From an uncultured Phocaeicola sp. (lineage in GTDB: Bacteria; Bacteroidota; Bacteroidia; Bacteroidales; Bacteroidaceae), in NCBI GenBank assembly GCA_947581855.1, contig CANPVZ010000020.1, positions 18,106 through 82,105 on the forward strand: a stretch of DNA of 64,000 nt, given 5' to 3'. The notes under the pieces are model-generated. The model was not told the origin of the DNA. It saw only the letters and a program-made list of their open reading frames with translations, and made no database searches. Positions 49,741-58,180 of this stretch are shown here, in pieces (position 1 is the first letter of the stretch; every line of letters begins with the position of its first letter). Position numbers and translations under genes: made by a program.

Positions 49741-50913
49741 TTATTCAAATAGGGATTTGGCAATACCCATTTCCAATCCGCGGAGTTCTGCCAACCCACG
49801 CAGGCGACCCAAGCAGGAATATCCTGGGTTAGTCTTCTTTTTTAAATCATCAATCATTTGATGTCCATGGTCGGGGCGTAATGGAATAGATACTTTACGG
49901 CGTTGTTGCAATGCGAGCAGGTTCTTCATGACATGGAACATATCCACATCACCTTCCAAATGGTTTGCTTCATAAAAATTTCCTTCGGCATCACGCTGTG
50001 TACTGCGTAGATGGACAAAGTTAATGCGGTCGCCCAACCGCTCCATCATGCCGGCAAGGTCATTATCTGCGCGTACGCCTAATGAACCTGTACAAAGGCA
50101 TAATCCGTTTGAGGCATTCGGCACGGCCTCTACCAATTTGTTGAAGTCTTCTTCAGTACTCATAATACGCGGTAATCCTAATATAGTATAGGGAGGATCG
50201 TCTGGGTGGATAACCAATTTAATGCCTACCTCATCCGCTACCGGAGCAATTTGCTTCAAGAAGAAAATCAAGTTGGCGCGGAGTTTCTCGGCGTCAATAT
50301 CTTTATAGCGGTCGAGTGCTTCCTGGAATTGTGCTACGGTAAAACTTTCTTCTGAACCCGGAAGTCCTGCAATCATATTCCGAACCAGCAAGTTCTTTTC
50401 TTCTTCACTCATACTTTCGAACCGTGCTTTGGCCTTTTCAATTTCTTCTTGAGTGTAATCTTTTTCTGCATTCGGGCGTTTTAGGATAAATAAGTCGAAT
50501 GCAACGAAAGCTGCTTTTTCAAATCGAAGAGCTTTGGAACCGTCCGGAAGAGTGTAAGCTAAATCTGTACGTGTCCAATCCAATACCGGCATGAAATTAT
50601 AGGTCACAATCATAATACCGCATTGAGCCAAATTGCGGAGACTTTGTTTGTAGTTTTCGATGTAACGCATGAAATCTCCGGTCTGTGTCTTGATGTGTTC
50701 GTGTACAGGAACGCTCTCCACTACCGACCAAGTAAGTCCGGCTTCTTCAATCATATTTTTACGTTTCATTATTTCTTCCACAGTCCAGACTTCTCCGTTG
50801 GGAATATGATGAAGGGCATTTACAATCCCTGTCGCACCGGCTTGTCTGATGTCTGAAAGGCTGACCGGATCATTCGGACCGTACCAGCGCCATGTTTGTT
50901 CGCATAAATACAT
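49741..50913 (-). CDS. uxuA: Mannonate dehydratase
   Basis: A 390-residue TIM-barrel enzyme that dehydrates D-mannonate to 2-keto-3-deoxygluconate in glucuronate catabolism. The N-terminus ([22 protein letters not shown]) and the metal/substrate segments [30 protein letters not shown] and PLRPDHGHQ are characteristic. It is monocistronic with its own promoter. Other uronate genes are not adjacent. Confidence 0.97.
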   Translation of the reverse strand: MYLCEQTWRWYGPNDPVSLSDIRQAGATGIVNALHHIPNGEVWTVEEIMKRKNMIEEAGLTWSVVESVPVHEHIKTQTGDFMRYIENYKQSLRNLAQCGIMIVTYNFMPVLDWTRTDLAYTLPDGSKALRFEKAAFVAFDLFILKRPNAEKDYTQEEIEKAKARFESMSEEEKNLLVRNMIAGLPGSEESFTVAQFQEALDRYKDIDAEKLRANLIFFLKQIAPVADEVGIKLVIHPDDPPYTILGLPRIMSTEEDFNKLVEAVPNASNGLCLCTGSLGVRADNDLAGMMERLGDRINFVHLRSTQRDAEGNFYEANHLEGDVDMFHVMKNLLALQQRRKVSIPLRPDHGHQMIDDLKKKTNPGYSCLGRLRGLAELRGLEMGIAKSLFE

Positions 50914-51280
50914 AATTCTATTTATTAATGTTGTTATTACTTTATTTCATGCAATTAGTTTGACAAAAATAGGATGAATGATTGAAATGGGCAACATTTT
51001 AAGAGAGTAAATTTGTTTTTTATAGAGATGTATATTGAAGTTTGGAAGGAATTCTTTATCTTTACATCAAATCGTGGAGGATTTTAAAAAGAAATTATAA
51101 GTAAGCATTTTTAGTGTTTTGTGTGGGGATAGGATGATCTTCCATAGTTTTAACGGATGGATACAACATCTTTAGTTTGAAGCTTTCGAATGTACAACGG
51201 AAAAAAACAAAGTTTTAGATGGATAGATGAAACTTATTGAGTGTTAGAGTGTTGCTTAGATAATTAAATATAAATGAATT
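50914..51280. other. Divergent uxuA/ldhA intergenic region
   Basis: 367 bp with the uxuA promoter. I see no convincing -7 element for ldhA (TATCTTTACATC at 51057 is the closest) and no gene or strong hairpin. Confidence 0.5.
50964..50971 (-). promoter_or_regulatory. -7 element of uxuA
   Basis: Minus strand TATTTTTG fits TAnnTTTG, with a GTTG resembling -33 TTTG 20 bp upstream. Confidence 0.5.
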
Positions 51281-52276
51281 ATGGCCTTGAAAGTTGCTTT
51301 TTTTGATACCAAGCCCTATGATCAGGCTTCTTTTAATGAAGTTAATCAATTTTATGGGTTTGATATTACTTATTTTAAGGGACACCTTAATATGAACACG
51401 GTCCCTCTGACAAAGGGAATAGATGCTGTTTGTATTTTTGTGAATGATGTGGCAAATGCACAAGTCATTGATAAACTTGTTGAAAATGGGGTAAAGTTGA
51501 TTGCTCTACGTTGTGCCGGATATAATAATGTGGATCTACAGGCATGTAAAGGACGCGTATCTGTAGTACGCGTGCCGGCTTATTCGCCTCATGCGGTAGC
51601 CGAATATACGGTAGCTTTGATGCTTACTTTAAACAGAAAGATTCAACGTGCCAGTTGGCGAACGCGAGAGGGTAATTTTTCTTTGCACGGCCTGATGGGA
51701 TTCGACATGTATGGGAAAACGGTAGGTATTATCGGTACCGGAAAAATTGCCAAGATTCTAGTTGAGATTCTTCATGGTTTCGGTATGAAGATATTGGCTT
51801 ATGATGTATATCCGGACGAGGCTTATGCAAAGGAGCATCAGATAACCTATGTCTCTTTGGACGAGCTTTATGCCCATTCGGATATTATTTCTCTTCATTG
51901 TCCATTGACAGACCAAACCAAACATCTTATTAATATGGATTCTATCCGGAAAATGAAAGATGGAGTAATGATCATCAATACGGGTCGAGGCGCTTTGATT
52001 CAAGCAAATGATTTGATTGAGGGATTAAAAACAAAAAAAGTTGGTTCGGCTGCTTTGGATGTTTACGAAGAAGAGAGTGAATATTTTTATGAAGATAAGA
52101 GTGATAAAATTATAGACGATGATACGTTGGCTCGTTTACTTTCGTTTAACAATGTAATTGTTACCTCTCATCAGGCTTTTTTCACTAAGGAAGCTTTGAG
52201 CAATATAGCTCATACAACTTTACAGAATATGCGTGATTATCAAGAGGGGAAAGAATTAGTGAATGAAGTAGTCTAG
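51281..52276 (+). CDS. ldhA: D-lactate dehydrogenase
   Basis: A 331-residue fermentative NAD-dependent enzyme that reduces pyruvate to D-lactate. It belongs to the D-2-hydroxyacid dehydrogenase family: substrate loop LRCAGYNNVDL, the NAD motif GIIGTGKIAKI (~147-157), catalytic Arg in NTGRGALI, and catalytic His in VTSHQAFFT. Standard length. It is the last core-type gene before the accessory block. Confidence 0.96.
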   Translation: MALKVAFFDTKPYDQASFNEVNQFYGFDITYFKGHLNMNTVPLTKGIDAVCIFVNDVANAQVIDKLVENGVKLIALRCAGYNNVDLQACKGRVSVVRVPAYSPHAVAEYTVALMLTLNRKIQRASWRTREGNFSLHGLMGFDMYGKTVGIIGTGKIAKILVEILHGFGMKILAYDVYPDEAYAKEHQITYVSLDELYAHSDIISLHCPLTDQTKHLINMDSIRKMKDGVMIINTGRGALIQANDLIEGLKTKKVGSAALDVYEEESEYFYEDKSDKIIDDDTLARLLSFNNVIVTSHQAFFTKEALSNIAHTTLQNMRDYQEGKELVNEVV

Positions 52277-52282
52277 AAAAAG

Positions 52283-52320
52283 ATAATCTTAAAAAAGCTT
52301 CGTTTTTTATAGGATTATTT
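52283..52320 (+). terminator. Terminator of ldhA
   Basis: ATAATCTTAAAAAA pairs with TTTTTTATAGGATTAT (one bulge), 6 bp past the ldhA stop. Confidence 0.6.
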
Positions 52321-52329
52321 ATAGTTTTG
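52299..52329 (+). promoter_or_regulatory. Promoter of the 6S-like RNA candidate
   Basis: TAGTTTTG (52322-52329) fits TAnnTTTG, with TTCG at 52299-52302, 19 bp upstream. It overlaps the ldhA terminator. Confidence 0.45.
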
Positions 52330-52335
52330 CAAATG

Positions 52336-52560
52336 AGATCCGAAAGTGTTTGGAACTCAACATTGTTGTAATATAAGATAATAGGGAAGCGTTGTGCTTC
52401 ATTCTTGTTTAGCGAAAGTCTGGTACATTTTCAATGAACACAAGAATGACATAGTGGTTCTCACGCTTATGCGTGGGCTGCTGTCTATTTTGTGTTCAAA
52501 GGTTTACCAGAGCCTCGTTAAACGGAATAGCATACAGTCCCACGCTTGAACCGAATATTG
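52336..52560 (+). ncRNA. Rod-like structured RNA candidate (6S-like)
   Basis: From ~52386 to ~52540 the sequence folds on itself as one long interrupted rod. The outer arms are AAGCGT/ACGCTT. Next come ATTC..GTTTA/TAAAC..GAAT, then TCTGGTA/TACCAGA (52419/52505) and TGAACACAA/TTGTGTTCA (52435/52490), and the tip is CACGC-TTAT-GCGTG. Bulges face each other, with a large internal loop near the base, the architecture of 6S RNA. An alternative pairing GCGTGGG/CCCACGC also exists. No coding frame fits. The exact ends are uncertain; 6S identity is inference, structured RNA is better supported. Confidence 0.5.
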
Positions 52561-52588
52561 TAAAATATCAATCTGATTATCAAATATT

Positions 52589-52634
52589 AATATCGGAAAT
52601 TGTATGGTAATGATACCATATAGTTCCCGATATT
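52589..52634 (-). terminator. Long hairpin at the 3' end of the accessory operon
   Basis: A 21-bp stem (AATATCGGGAACTATATGGT against its partner, only wobble mismatches) lies 9 bp after the HTH gene stop. The T-tract on the minus strand is weak (AATATTTG). It probably ends the minus-strand accessory transcript. Confidence 0.6.
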
Positions 52635-52642
52635 TGTGAGGA

Positions 52643-52924
52643 TTAGCCTATTCTTTCTTGTGCAACCTCAATGGCTTTCCGCTTTAATTCGTCTTCACCT
52701 TCTATAGCATCCAATACTTTGTCTGCCAACCATAGTGTAAGAAGTTCATTTTTATCAATCTTGAAATACTCAGCTAATTGTATTACTTGTGCCCGCTTAG
52801 CATATCTATCGCCACGCTCTATTTTGCTAAACATTGGAGTGTCTATTTCAAGCAAAGCTGCCAATTGCCTTTGTAGCACACCGTGTTCTTCTCTCAACTC
52901 TTTTATTTTGTCTCCTAATAACAT
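52643..52924 (-). CDS. XRE-type HTH regulator, RM-controller-like
   Basis: A 93-residue protein with an N-terminal Cro/C1 helix-turn-helix (KIKELREEHGVLQRQLAALLEIDTPMFSKIERGDR, in pieces) and a short helical tail. The pattern LLEIDTPMFSKIERG resembles the small regulators that travel with restriction-modification genes. Palindromic sites lie just upstream of its start (52957-53023), so autoregulation is likely. It is separated by 105 bp from the AlbA_2 gene, so it may have its own promoter. Confidence 0.88.
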   Translation of the reverse strand: MLLGDKIKELREEHGVLQRQLAALLEIDTPMFSKIERGDRYAKRAQVIQLAEYFKIDKNELLTLWLADKVLDAIEGEDELKRKAIEVAQERIG

Positions 52925-52956
52925 AGTCTTTATTCTTTTGAGTTCAGCATGTGTTT

Positions 52957-53023
52957 CGTCGAAATTCGACGGATTTAAACATTTTCGACGGAATGGGCTG
53001 TATCTTTTCGTCGAAATTCGACG
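52957..53023. promoter_or_regulatory. Palindromic operator array ahead of the HTH gene
   Basis: Two copies of the 15-bp near-palindrome CGTCGAAATTCGACG (52957-52971 and 53009-53023, 52 bp apart) flank a half-site TTCGACGGAA (52984-52993). They lie between the AlbA_2 stop and the HTH start and are the likely binding sites of the HTH protein. Confidence 0.75.
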
Positions 53024-53029
53024 GATTGG

Positions 53030-54694
53030 CTATAATATAAACCAATTTCGTCCATCTGTTCTAATCAATTCCTCGGTTTTCATAACTTTCAATAGATCAC
53101 CCAGGCTGCGTAGTTTTTGCTCTTCAGTCTTATTGCTAGGCATTACATCTTTGATGTATTCGTAGATGCCATCACGTTTGGCTCCATCTGATCCAGCATT
53201 CTTAAGATATTGCAAAACCATCTGTTTAATTTTGTCCTTATCAAGTCCTTTTTGCTTGGTGTAACCTTGCAATTGACGAGTGGCTTTAGCAACTCCTAAA
53301 GAAATTGTATAATTGGGAGCATCGCCCTCAATAAGTCCCCTGTTCAGCAAGTCTTTTGCAACATCTTCATGTATGAATCTGCCTTTCTGCACAGCATCGA
53401 GAGATATGCAATCCCATAATGACAGAGTGTTGTCAGTCTTCAATAAATCCGTATATCGCTTATTGATTTCGTTACCATATATGCGTACTACAACCTTCTT
53501 TTTTTTCGCATCAATCTCGTAGTCCGGCATCGGAAAGTGTCTGCGCCATTGTTCGTTAAACATTTTCTTGATGCCACGACTTACGGTATCAATCATATTG
53601 AAGTCCACCATTGCCTTGCATAGGCACTCATTGCGGAAATAGGTCTGAGATTCCTCATTTCTCAAAGCATTTTCCAAAGTTCCGGGGATGAAAGTTCCGG
53701 CGTTGGAATAATATAGATAGCCGGGATTCTCAACGAAATTGACACGCTGTTGCATCGTGTAATCTTGATGAGCAATACAGTTATGAAGTGCTTCGCGTAT
53801 AGTGTAGTCATCATACTGCTTCATTGTATCTGGGAAAAGCGTACCACCAGGCATTTCACGCAAAGTCAGATTTTCAATCTTTGAGAGAATTTCATCTACT
53901 GTCAGTATGAATGGAACAGTGAAATGTTCGTAGTCAACCACATCTTGGTTTGCATCCCTGCGTGTCCAAGTTACCTGAGCGACGACAGGACGCAGTTTAA
54001 AGGCTGATTCGTATTTGCCTAACAATATAATAGCGGCACGAGTGATGCATCCATTTCTTGTCAGTCCGCATTTGCCAAGAAATGTCTGAATATCCCAAGC
54101 ATTTACCTCGGATTCGGGAATACGGCTATGTACCTTCTTAAACATTTTGCGGGCTTTAGCTATAGCAACTTCGTCAAGGTCATCTATCGTTGCATCAGGA
54201 ACAATCTGTGCAGACCAATCTGTTTCACCAAATATTGGCTCATCAAGAATGACATTCATGCGTTCAGTGGTCAACTCTACAAGAGAATCTTCAATTCGCT
54301 GCCATGCTTTGTTATGAGCGTAAACAGGCAATTTGGGACGATGCTTGGGAATATGGACTACCCAAACTTTCTTGTTAGTGTCATCGGTAACAAACTCTTC
54401 AATATCGAGACCTTCTGTCGAAAGATTAACACATCGTTCTGTTAAACGAAGAATTGCCTTTTGCCGGTCATAATTATAGGTATCCGTCCCGACAATTTCC
54501 AAAGAACTGTCATGTACCCCTATCACTAAATGTCCTCCTTCCATATTGGCAATAGCCGACACATATGAGATAACATCGTTTTTCTCATCCCCACAGAACG
54601 AGTTCTTCAAATTCTTGAATTCCTTCCATTCGCAACAAGCATTCTCTTGTGGATAGTTGCGAAGGAGATATTGTTGTAGTTCTGACTCTTGCAT
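53030..54694 (-). CDS. AlbA_2/Schlafen-type ATP-binding protein
   Basis: 554 residues. The N-terminal AlbA_2 (Schlafen-like) domain covers ~15-130 (CEWKEFKN, SYVSAIANMEGGHLVIGV). The middle ends in a GHKL-like ATP-binding part (~285-380: REALHNCIAHQDYT, NPGYLYYSNAG). A C-terminal winged-helix-like region follows (~440-554). Proteins of this layout are often annotated as transcriptional regulators and occur frequently in defence islands; some Schlafen-type domains are nucleases. It is the fifth gene of the accessory operon, 2 bp after the DUF1848 gene. Confidence 0.85.
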   Translation of the reverse strand: MQESELQQYLLRNYPQENACCEWKEFKNLKNSFCGDEKNDVISYVSAIANMEGGHLVIGVHDSSLEIVGTDTYNYDRQKAILRLTERCVNLSTEGLDIEEFVTDDTNKKVWVVHIPKHRPKLPVYAHNKAWQRIEDSLVELTTERMNVILDEPIFGETDWSAQIVPDATIDDLDEVAIAKARKMFKKVHSRIPESEVNAWDIQTFLGKCGLTRNGCITRAAIILLGKYESAFKLRPVVAQVTWTRRDANQDVVDYEHFTVPFILTVDEILSKIENLTLREMPGGTLFPDTMKQYDDYTIREALHNCIAHQDYTMQQRVNFVENPGYLYYSNAGTFIPGTLENALRNEESQTYFRNECLCKAMVDFNMIDTVSRGIKKMFNEQWRRHFPMPDYEIDAKKKKVVVRIYGNEINKRYTDLLKTDNTLSLWDCISLDAVQKGRFIHEDVAKDLLNRGLIEGDAPNYTISLGVAKATRQLQGYTKQKGLDKDKIKQMVLQYLKNAGSDGAKRDGIYEYIKDVMPSNKTEEQKLRSLGDLLKVMKTEELIRTDGRNWFIL

Positions 54695-54696
54695 AA

Positions 54697-55746
54697 TTAT
54701 CCAATTATACTTTCACTTTCATCATTATGTTTCTCAGCATTTCTGATGACGCATTCTTTACTTGTATTGGCATAGCAGTAGACACAGAAATGACGACAAG
54801 TATTATACATGCCGATGTCTTTGCTGATCATACATCCACATACCTTACGTTGCCCTGTATCCTTTACATTACGCACCTTCTCTGGTATTGGTGGCAAATT
54901 ACCAAACAAGTCTTTTTCTGGTAATTTCAATGTATGTAGATAATAGACAAGTTCCTTATCGTCAGCAAAAATGCGTTTCATCAATTCACCATCAATACAA
55001 CGATTGTGTCCTATCCCGTATTTTTCGAGGTCAATATCTTCCGCACAAGTGGCGATTTCAACATCCCAACCATCTTTGTGCCAAACTTCACGAATCTTTT
55101 GAAGTCCTTCTACGATTTCTATGCGTTGAGCAAGGTTGGCTTCGGCATTCTCCACATTCTCCTTTGTAAAAAGCATAGTTTCCTTAACAAGGTTGTTTTG
55201 AACCTTGCGATAAGCTTTTACATCAACGAAACTGAATACAAGCTTATTTGTGTAACCTTTCAGTTTATTTCCAATGTGCCAAATGCGCGTCAAGAGGTCA
55301 CGAGGAGCGATGTTTGGCGTAATTATTAAAGGATCAAAACGCCAGATTACTTTCTCCTTACCAATCATATCAGAAAGTTTCTTGAATGTCTCAATTCTGT
55401 TTTCGACAGACGAAACATTAGGCTCAAAACCTTCTTTTACATAATCATTGAGTGTAACCTGAAAGTAGTAGTGTATTCCTTTTTCGTCAAGCTCATGAAG
55501 GTATGGGAGAATCGGCTTTGGGTTCTTTGTCCAAAAAATCACTACCTTGCAGTTCTTGAAAGAAATATACATTTTCTGCTGGTTGAAAGGGTTATACCAT
55601 GCACAATACCCTTTAGCCAAGCGGTTGAAGAACCACTTGGCGTAAAATGCTGGTATGTCAGTTGAACGGCTTGCTGATATGATTATAGGAGCTGTCGCCT
55701 CTACGAAATCACCATTTTCAATTGTGATATGAATCTTGTCGTTCAT
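54697..55746 (-). CDS. DUF1848 protein, radical-SAM-like with C-terminal Cys cluster
   Basis: 349 residues. The N-terminal ~290 residues look like a TIM-barrel-type body (IISASRSTDIPAFYAKWF, VIFWTKNPKPILPYL, VIWRFDPLI). Near the C-terminus is a cysteine cluster: C303-x-C305, then C317-x3-C321-x2-C324 in TCRHFCVYCYAN. CX3CX2C is the 4Fe-4S motif of radical SAM enzymes, normally N-terminal. That DUF1848 carries it at the C-terminus is known for the family, but no function is. It is spaced 7 bp from the 804-residue gene and 2 bp from the AlbA_2 gene. Confidence 0.88.
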   Translation of the reverse strand: MNDKIHITIENGDFVEATAPIIISASRSTDIPAFYAKWFFNRLAKGYCAWYNPFNQQKMYISFKNCKVVIFWTKNPKPILPYLHELDEKGIHYYFQVTLNDYVKEGFEPNVSSVENRIETFKKLSDMIGKEKVIWRFDPLIITPNIAPRDLLTRIWHIGNKLKGYTNKLVFSFVDVKAYRKVQNNLVKETMLFTKENVENAEANLAQRIEIVEGLQKIREVWHKDGWDVEIATCAEDIDLEKYGIGHNRCIDGELMKRIFADDKELVYYLHTLKLPEKDLFGNLPPIPEKVRNVKDTGQRKVCGCMISKDIGMYNTCRHFCVYCYANTSKECVIRNAEKHNDESESIIG

Positions 55747-55753
55747 AACTGTA

Positions 55754-58168
55754 TTAAAGACGTTGTTTAAGAGCAGAGATTGTTTTCTCTATATCGATGG
55801 GCCTATAGGCATCGTTTTTCCATTTCATATCTTTTCCATTTCTGCTAACTGGATCACGCTGGCCTGAAACAAGTTTAGCATGGAATTCCTCTAAAAGCTC
55901 ATGTTCTGTCTTCCCAGCGGCATACTGAGGGTCAAATACCCAATTCAAATCATTGATTATTTGTTTGTATGCAAAATCCTTAAGCCCAGGATTGATTTCC
56001 CTTATAAACGCAGCTATTGCGTCGACATTCTGGATTTTGAATGGCAATTTACCCACCCCTGGCTTCTTGGTTGCTTGCTCTACATTGGTACTTGAGTTTT
56101 GACCAGAGAGCAAATTACCAAAGAAATTTCCTATTTTTTTTATAGGACTCATTATACCAGACTCTTCTGCCTGAATATTGAAGTAAGCAACAAAATTATC
56201 TCGTATTTCCTTGGAAATATTCAAGTCGTCAAGCATGTAACGGAATGAGACGGGGTCACCAACCTTATTTTCTAGTTCAAGGGCTACTAACGCTTTGTCA
56301 TGATAATCCTTTGCGCTCTTCGTTGTAAAGTCCTTCAATACGCTCTTTACCACATCAGAGAGTTCCTGGGTTCGTGATTCGGGCAAGCTTAAGACACGTT
56401 TCATCTCCTTGTAGAGATTTGTTCTGGTACTTATTAAATTTTTTAATATGTACAGATATGCCTCGAATTTTCCTTGGGCGGCCTCTAGTTGCAATGCGGA
56501 TTCTATGCAGGACTCGTTGGCTCTCTTCTGTCCATGGGGCAACGTGTTTATAACAGATTGGACATTCTCACGAAGATCTGTGTTCACTACAGGCGCACCA
56601 ACGCCATTTGATTTGATTTCAACAGGTTGTTGTATAAAAGGCCATTCTCCTTTTGACTCTGTATTATAGAGAAGTGTACAGATTGCTCTGTAATTCTCAC
56701 CAAATGATGGAAGATTTGTAATGGATGCGATTATCGGTTTCGGAATTTTTACGTATCCTATTGTAGCCCCCCACAATGCAAGTGAGTAACTGTAGTCAGA
56801 GTATGAATTATCTTCGCAAAACTGCACAATAGCATCAAAGTCTTCTCCCTTAAGAATAAAAGCTGCTAAGGCCTTAAGGATGGGGTTGTCTTGCTTTTTT
56901 ACATCAAGCGGAGTAAAGCTCTTGATGTTCTGTCTCAAATCATTCATGAACTGTTGAGCAGGGCTGCCTTGCCATTGCCAATTTAATGATTCCCATATGT
57001 TTTTTGCGGCGATAGTAATTTGAGTCGCAATATTGAATCTGTCTGTACGCAGGGTATCAGAAGTCGGCGCATTACCATGCCATAATATAGTATCAATAAA
57101 CTTATTGAATAGCATTGTTTCCTGAGAGTCCTTTGTAAGCATGCATGTTTCGTATGTAGGATCCAAATCAAAAGTGTTTGCCACATTAAATTCGGAAACT
57201 TGTTTTCTTTGATCCTCTTTCACAATCTGAGAAGTATAGGACTTTAAACTATCGCGATACGCTTCTATGTTATCATACCCATATTGGCTTAGTGAGACGT
57301 AAGAGCGCAGACCGTTCTTTTTCATAAAATTCGTTTTGAGAACATTCTCCTCATCATATAATTTTAGCAACTTATTGAGTGCATCCGAAGGAATTGCAAG
57401 TTCTGTGAGGGTATTATCCCACATTTCCTTACATCTTCTCATGGAAGGATCAAACTTTCGAAAGTCTGTATCTAACTGTTTTAGTTCTTGGTAGAAAGAA
57501 CTATTACCGAAGCCTCCATTATTTTTGAGAGTTGCGACAATATCGTAGATCCTTTTCTGAATTTTGAGTAAGACTGCAGTATCAGAGGATACAGATTTGG
57601 ATATGCCGAGATAAAATCCCAAAATGAACCCTTTAACGACATTCAATTTGTTGTTCTGGAGAACTTTTGCATCATAATTCTTGCATGTATCCTCTACATG
57701 AATATTCAATCCTGACAAATAAGCCAAATTGAAATCTCCTTTGCAAAGGTCAAACTTAAAGTGATCTCCAAGTTTGTTTGTCAAACTATCAGAACAACTA
57801 AGTCTAGAATGATTTAAATCCTTGACATTGTAAAATAATATTCTCGTGTTGAAGGGGGAAAGATTCAAAACACTGTCCAGAGAATACACATGAATCCTAT
57901 CATTTTCGAAAATATGAGTCAACGGTGTTGTCTTTTCGTCTATATCAACTTCAAGAACGATAGGACGACTATCGTGTTCGTTATCCCTTATCTCGAAATA
58001 AGGGATTTTCGAAAACAATATCAAAACATTCTTGAACGGAATGAGATCCAATCCGTAGAATGTATTATATCCATAGTTCCTAGCATTGTAGAACGATAAT
58101 GGCGCAATACATTCTGTAGATAGAATGTTGTCTATATTAAGTGAAGATGTTGCTATAAATAATTTCAT
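55754..58168 (-). CDS. Large unrecognised protein of the accessory operon
   Basis: 804 residues; I do not recognise a family. It has no signal peptide or membrane helices. The start (MKLFIATSSLNIDNILSTEC, then APLSFYNARNYGYN) is the most distinctive part and vaguely recalls N-termini of ADP-ribosyltransferase-like proteins such as DarT, but I see no confirmed catalytic motif. Residues ~190-330 are helical, ~380-640 mixed alpha, and ~640-804 contain a Gly/Ser linker followed by a conserved-looking tail (FAYKQIINDLNWVFDPQYA). It lies 12 bp after the helicase gene and 7 bp before DUF1848, so it is a core member of the operon. Confidence 0.75.
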   Translation of the reverse strand: MKLFIATSSLNIDNILSTECIAPLSFYNARNYGYNTFYGLDLIPFKNVLILFSKIPYFEIRDNEHDSRPIVLEVDIDEKTTPLTHIFENDRIHVYSLDSVLNLSPFNTRILFYNVKDLNHSRLSCSDSLTNKLGDHFKFDLCKGDFNLAYLSGLNIHVEDTCKNYDAKVLQNNKLNVVKGFILGFYLGISKSVSSDTAVLLKIQKRIYDIVATLKNNGGFGNSSFYQELKQLDTDFRKFDPSMRRCKEMWDNTLTELAIPSDALNKLLKLYDEENVLKTNFMKKNGLRSYVSLSQYGYDNIEAYRDSLKSYTSQIVKEDQRKQVSEFNVANTFDLDPTYETCMLTKDSQETMLFNKFIDTILWHGNAPTSDTLRTDRFNIATQITIAAKNIWESLNWQWQGSPAQQFMNDLRQNIKSFTPLDVKKQDNPILKALAAFILKGEDFDAIVQFCEDNSYSDYSYSLALWGATIGYVKIPKPIIASITNLPSFGENYRAICTLLYNTESKGEWPFIQQPVEIKSNGVGAPVVNTDLRENVQSVINTLPHGQKRANESCIESALQLEAAQGKFEAYLYILKNLISTRTNLYKEMKRVLSLPESRTQELSDVVKSVLKDFTTKSAKDYHDKALVALELENKVGDPVSFRYMLDDLNISKEIRDNFVAYFNIQAEESGIMSPIKKIGNFFGNLLSGQNSSTNVEQATKKPGVGKLPFKIQNVDAIAAFIREINPGLKDFAYKQIINDLNWVFDPQYAAGKTEHELLEEFHAKLVSGQRDPVSRNGKDMKWKNDAYRPIDIEKTISALKQRL

Positions 58169-58180
58169 TACAGTCAGTGA

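Noticed and set aside
49617..49832. 71-codon plus-strand frame
   Set aside because: It runs through the bidirectional terminator at 49671-49710 and into the uxuA coding end.
52436..52497. Simple terminator or invertible-DNA repeat after ldhA
   Set aside because: The pairing extends much further out with opposed bulges and lacks a T-tract; a structured RNA explains it better, and no recombinase gene is near.
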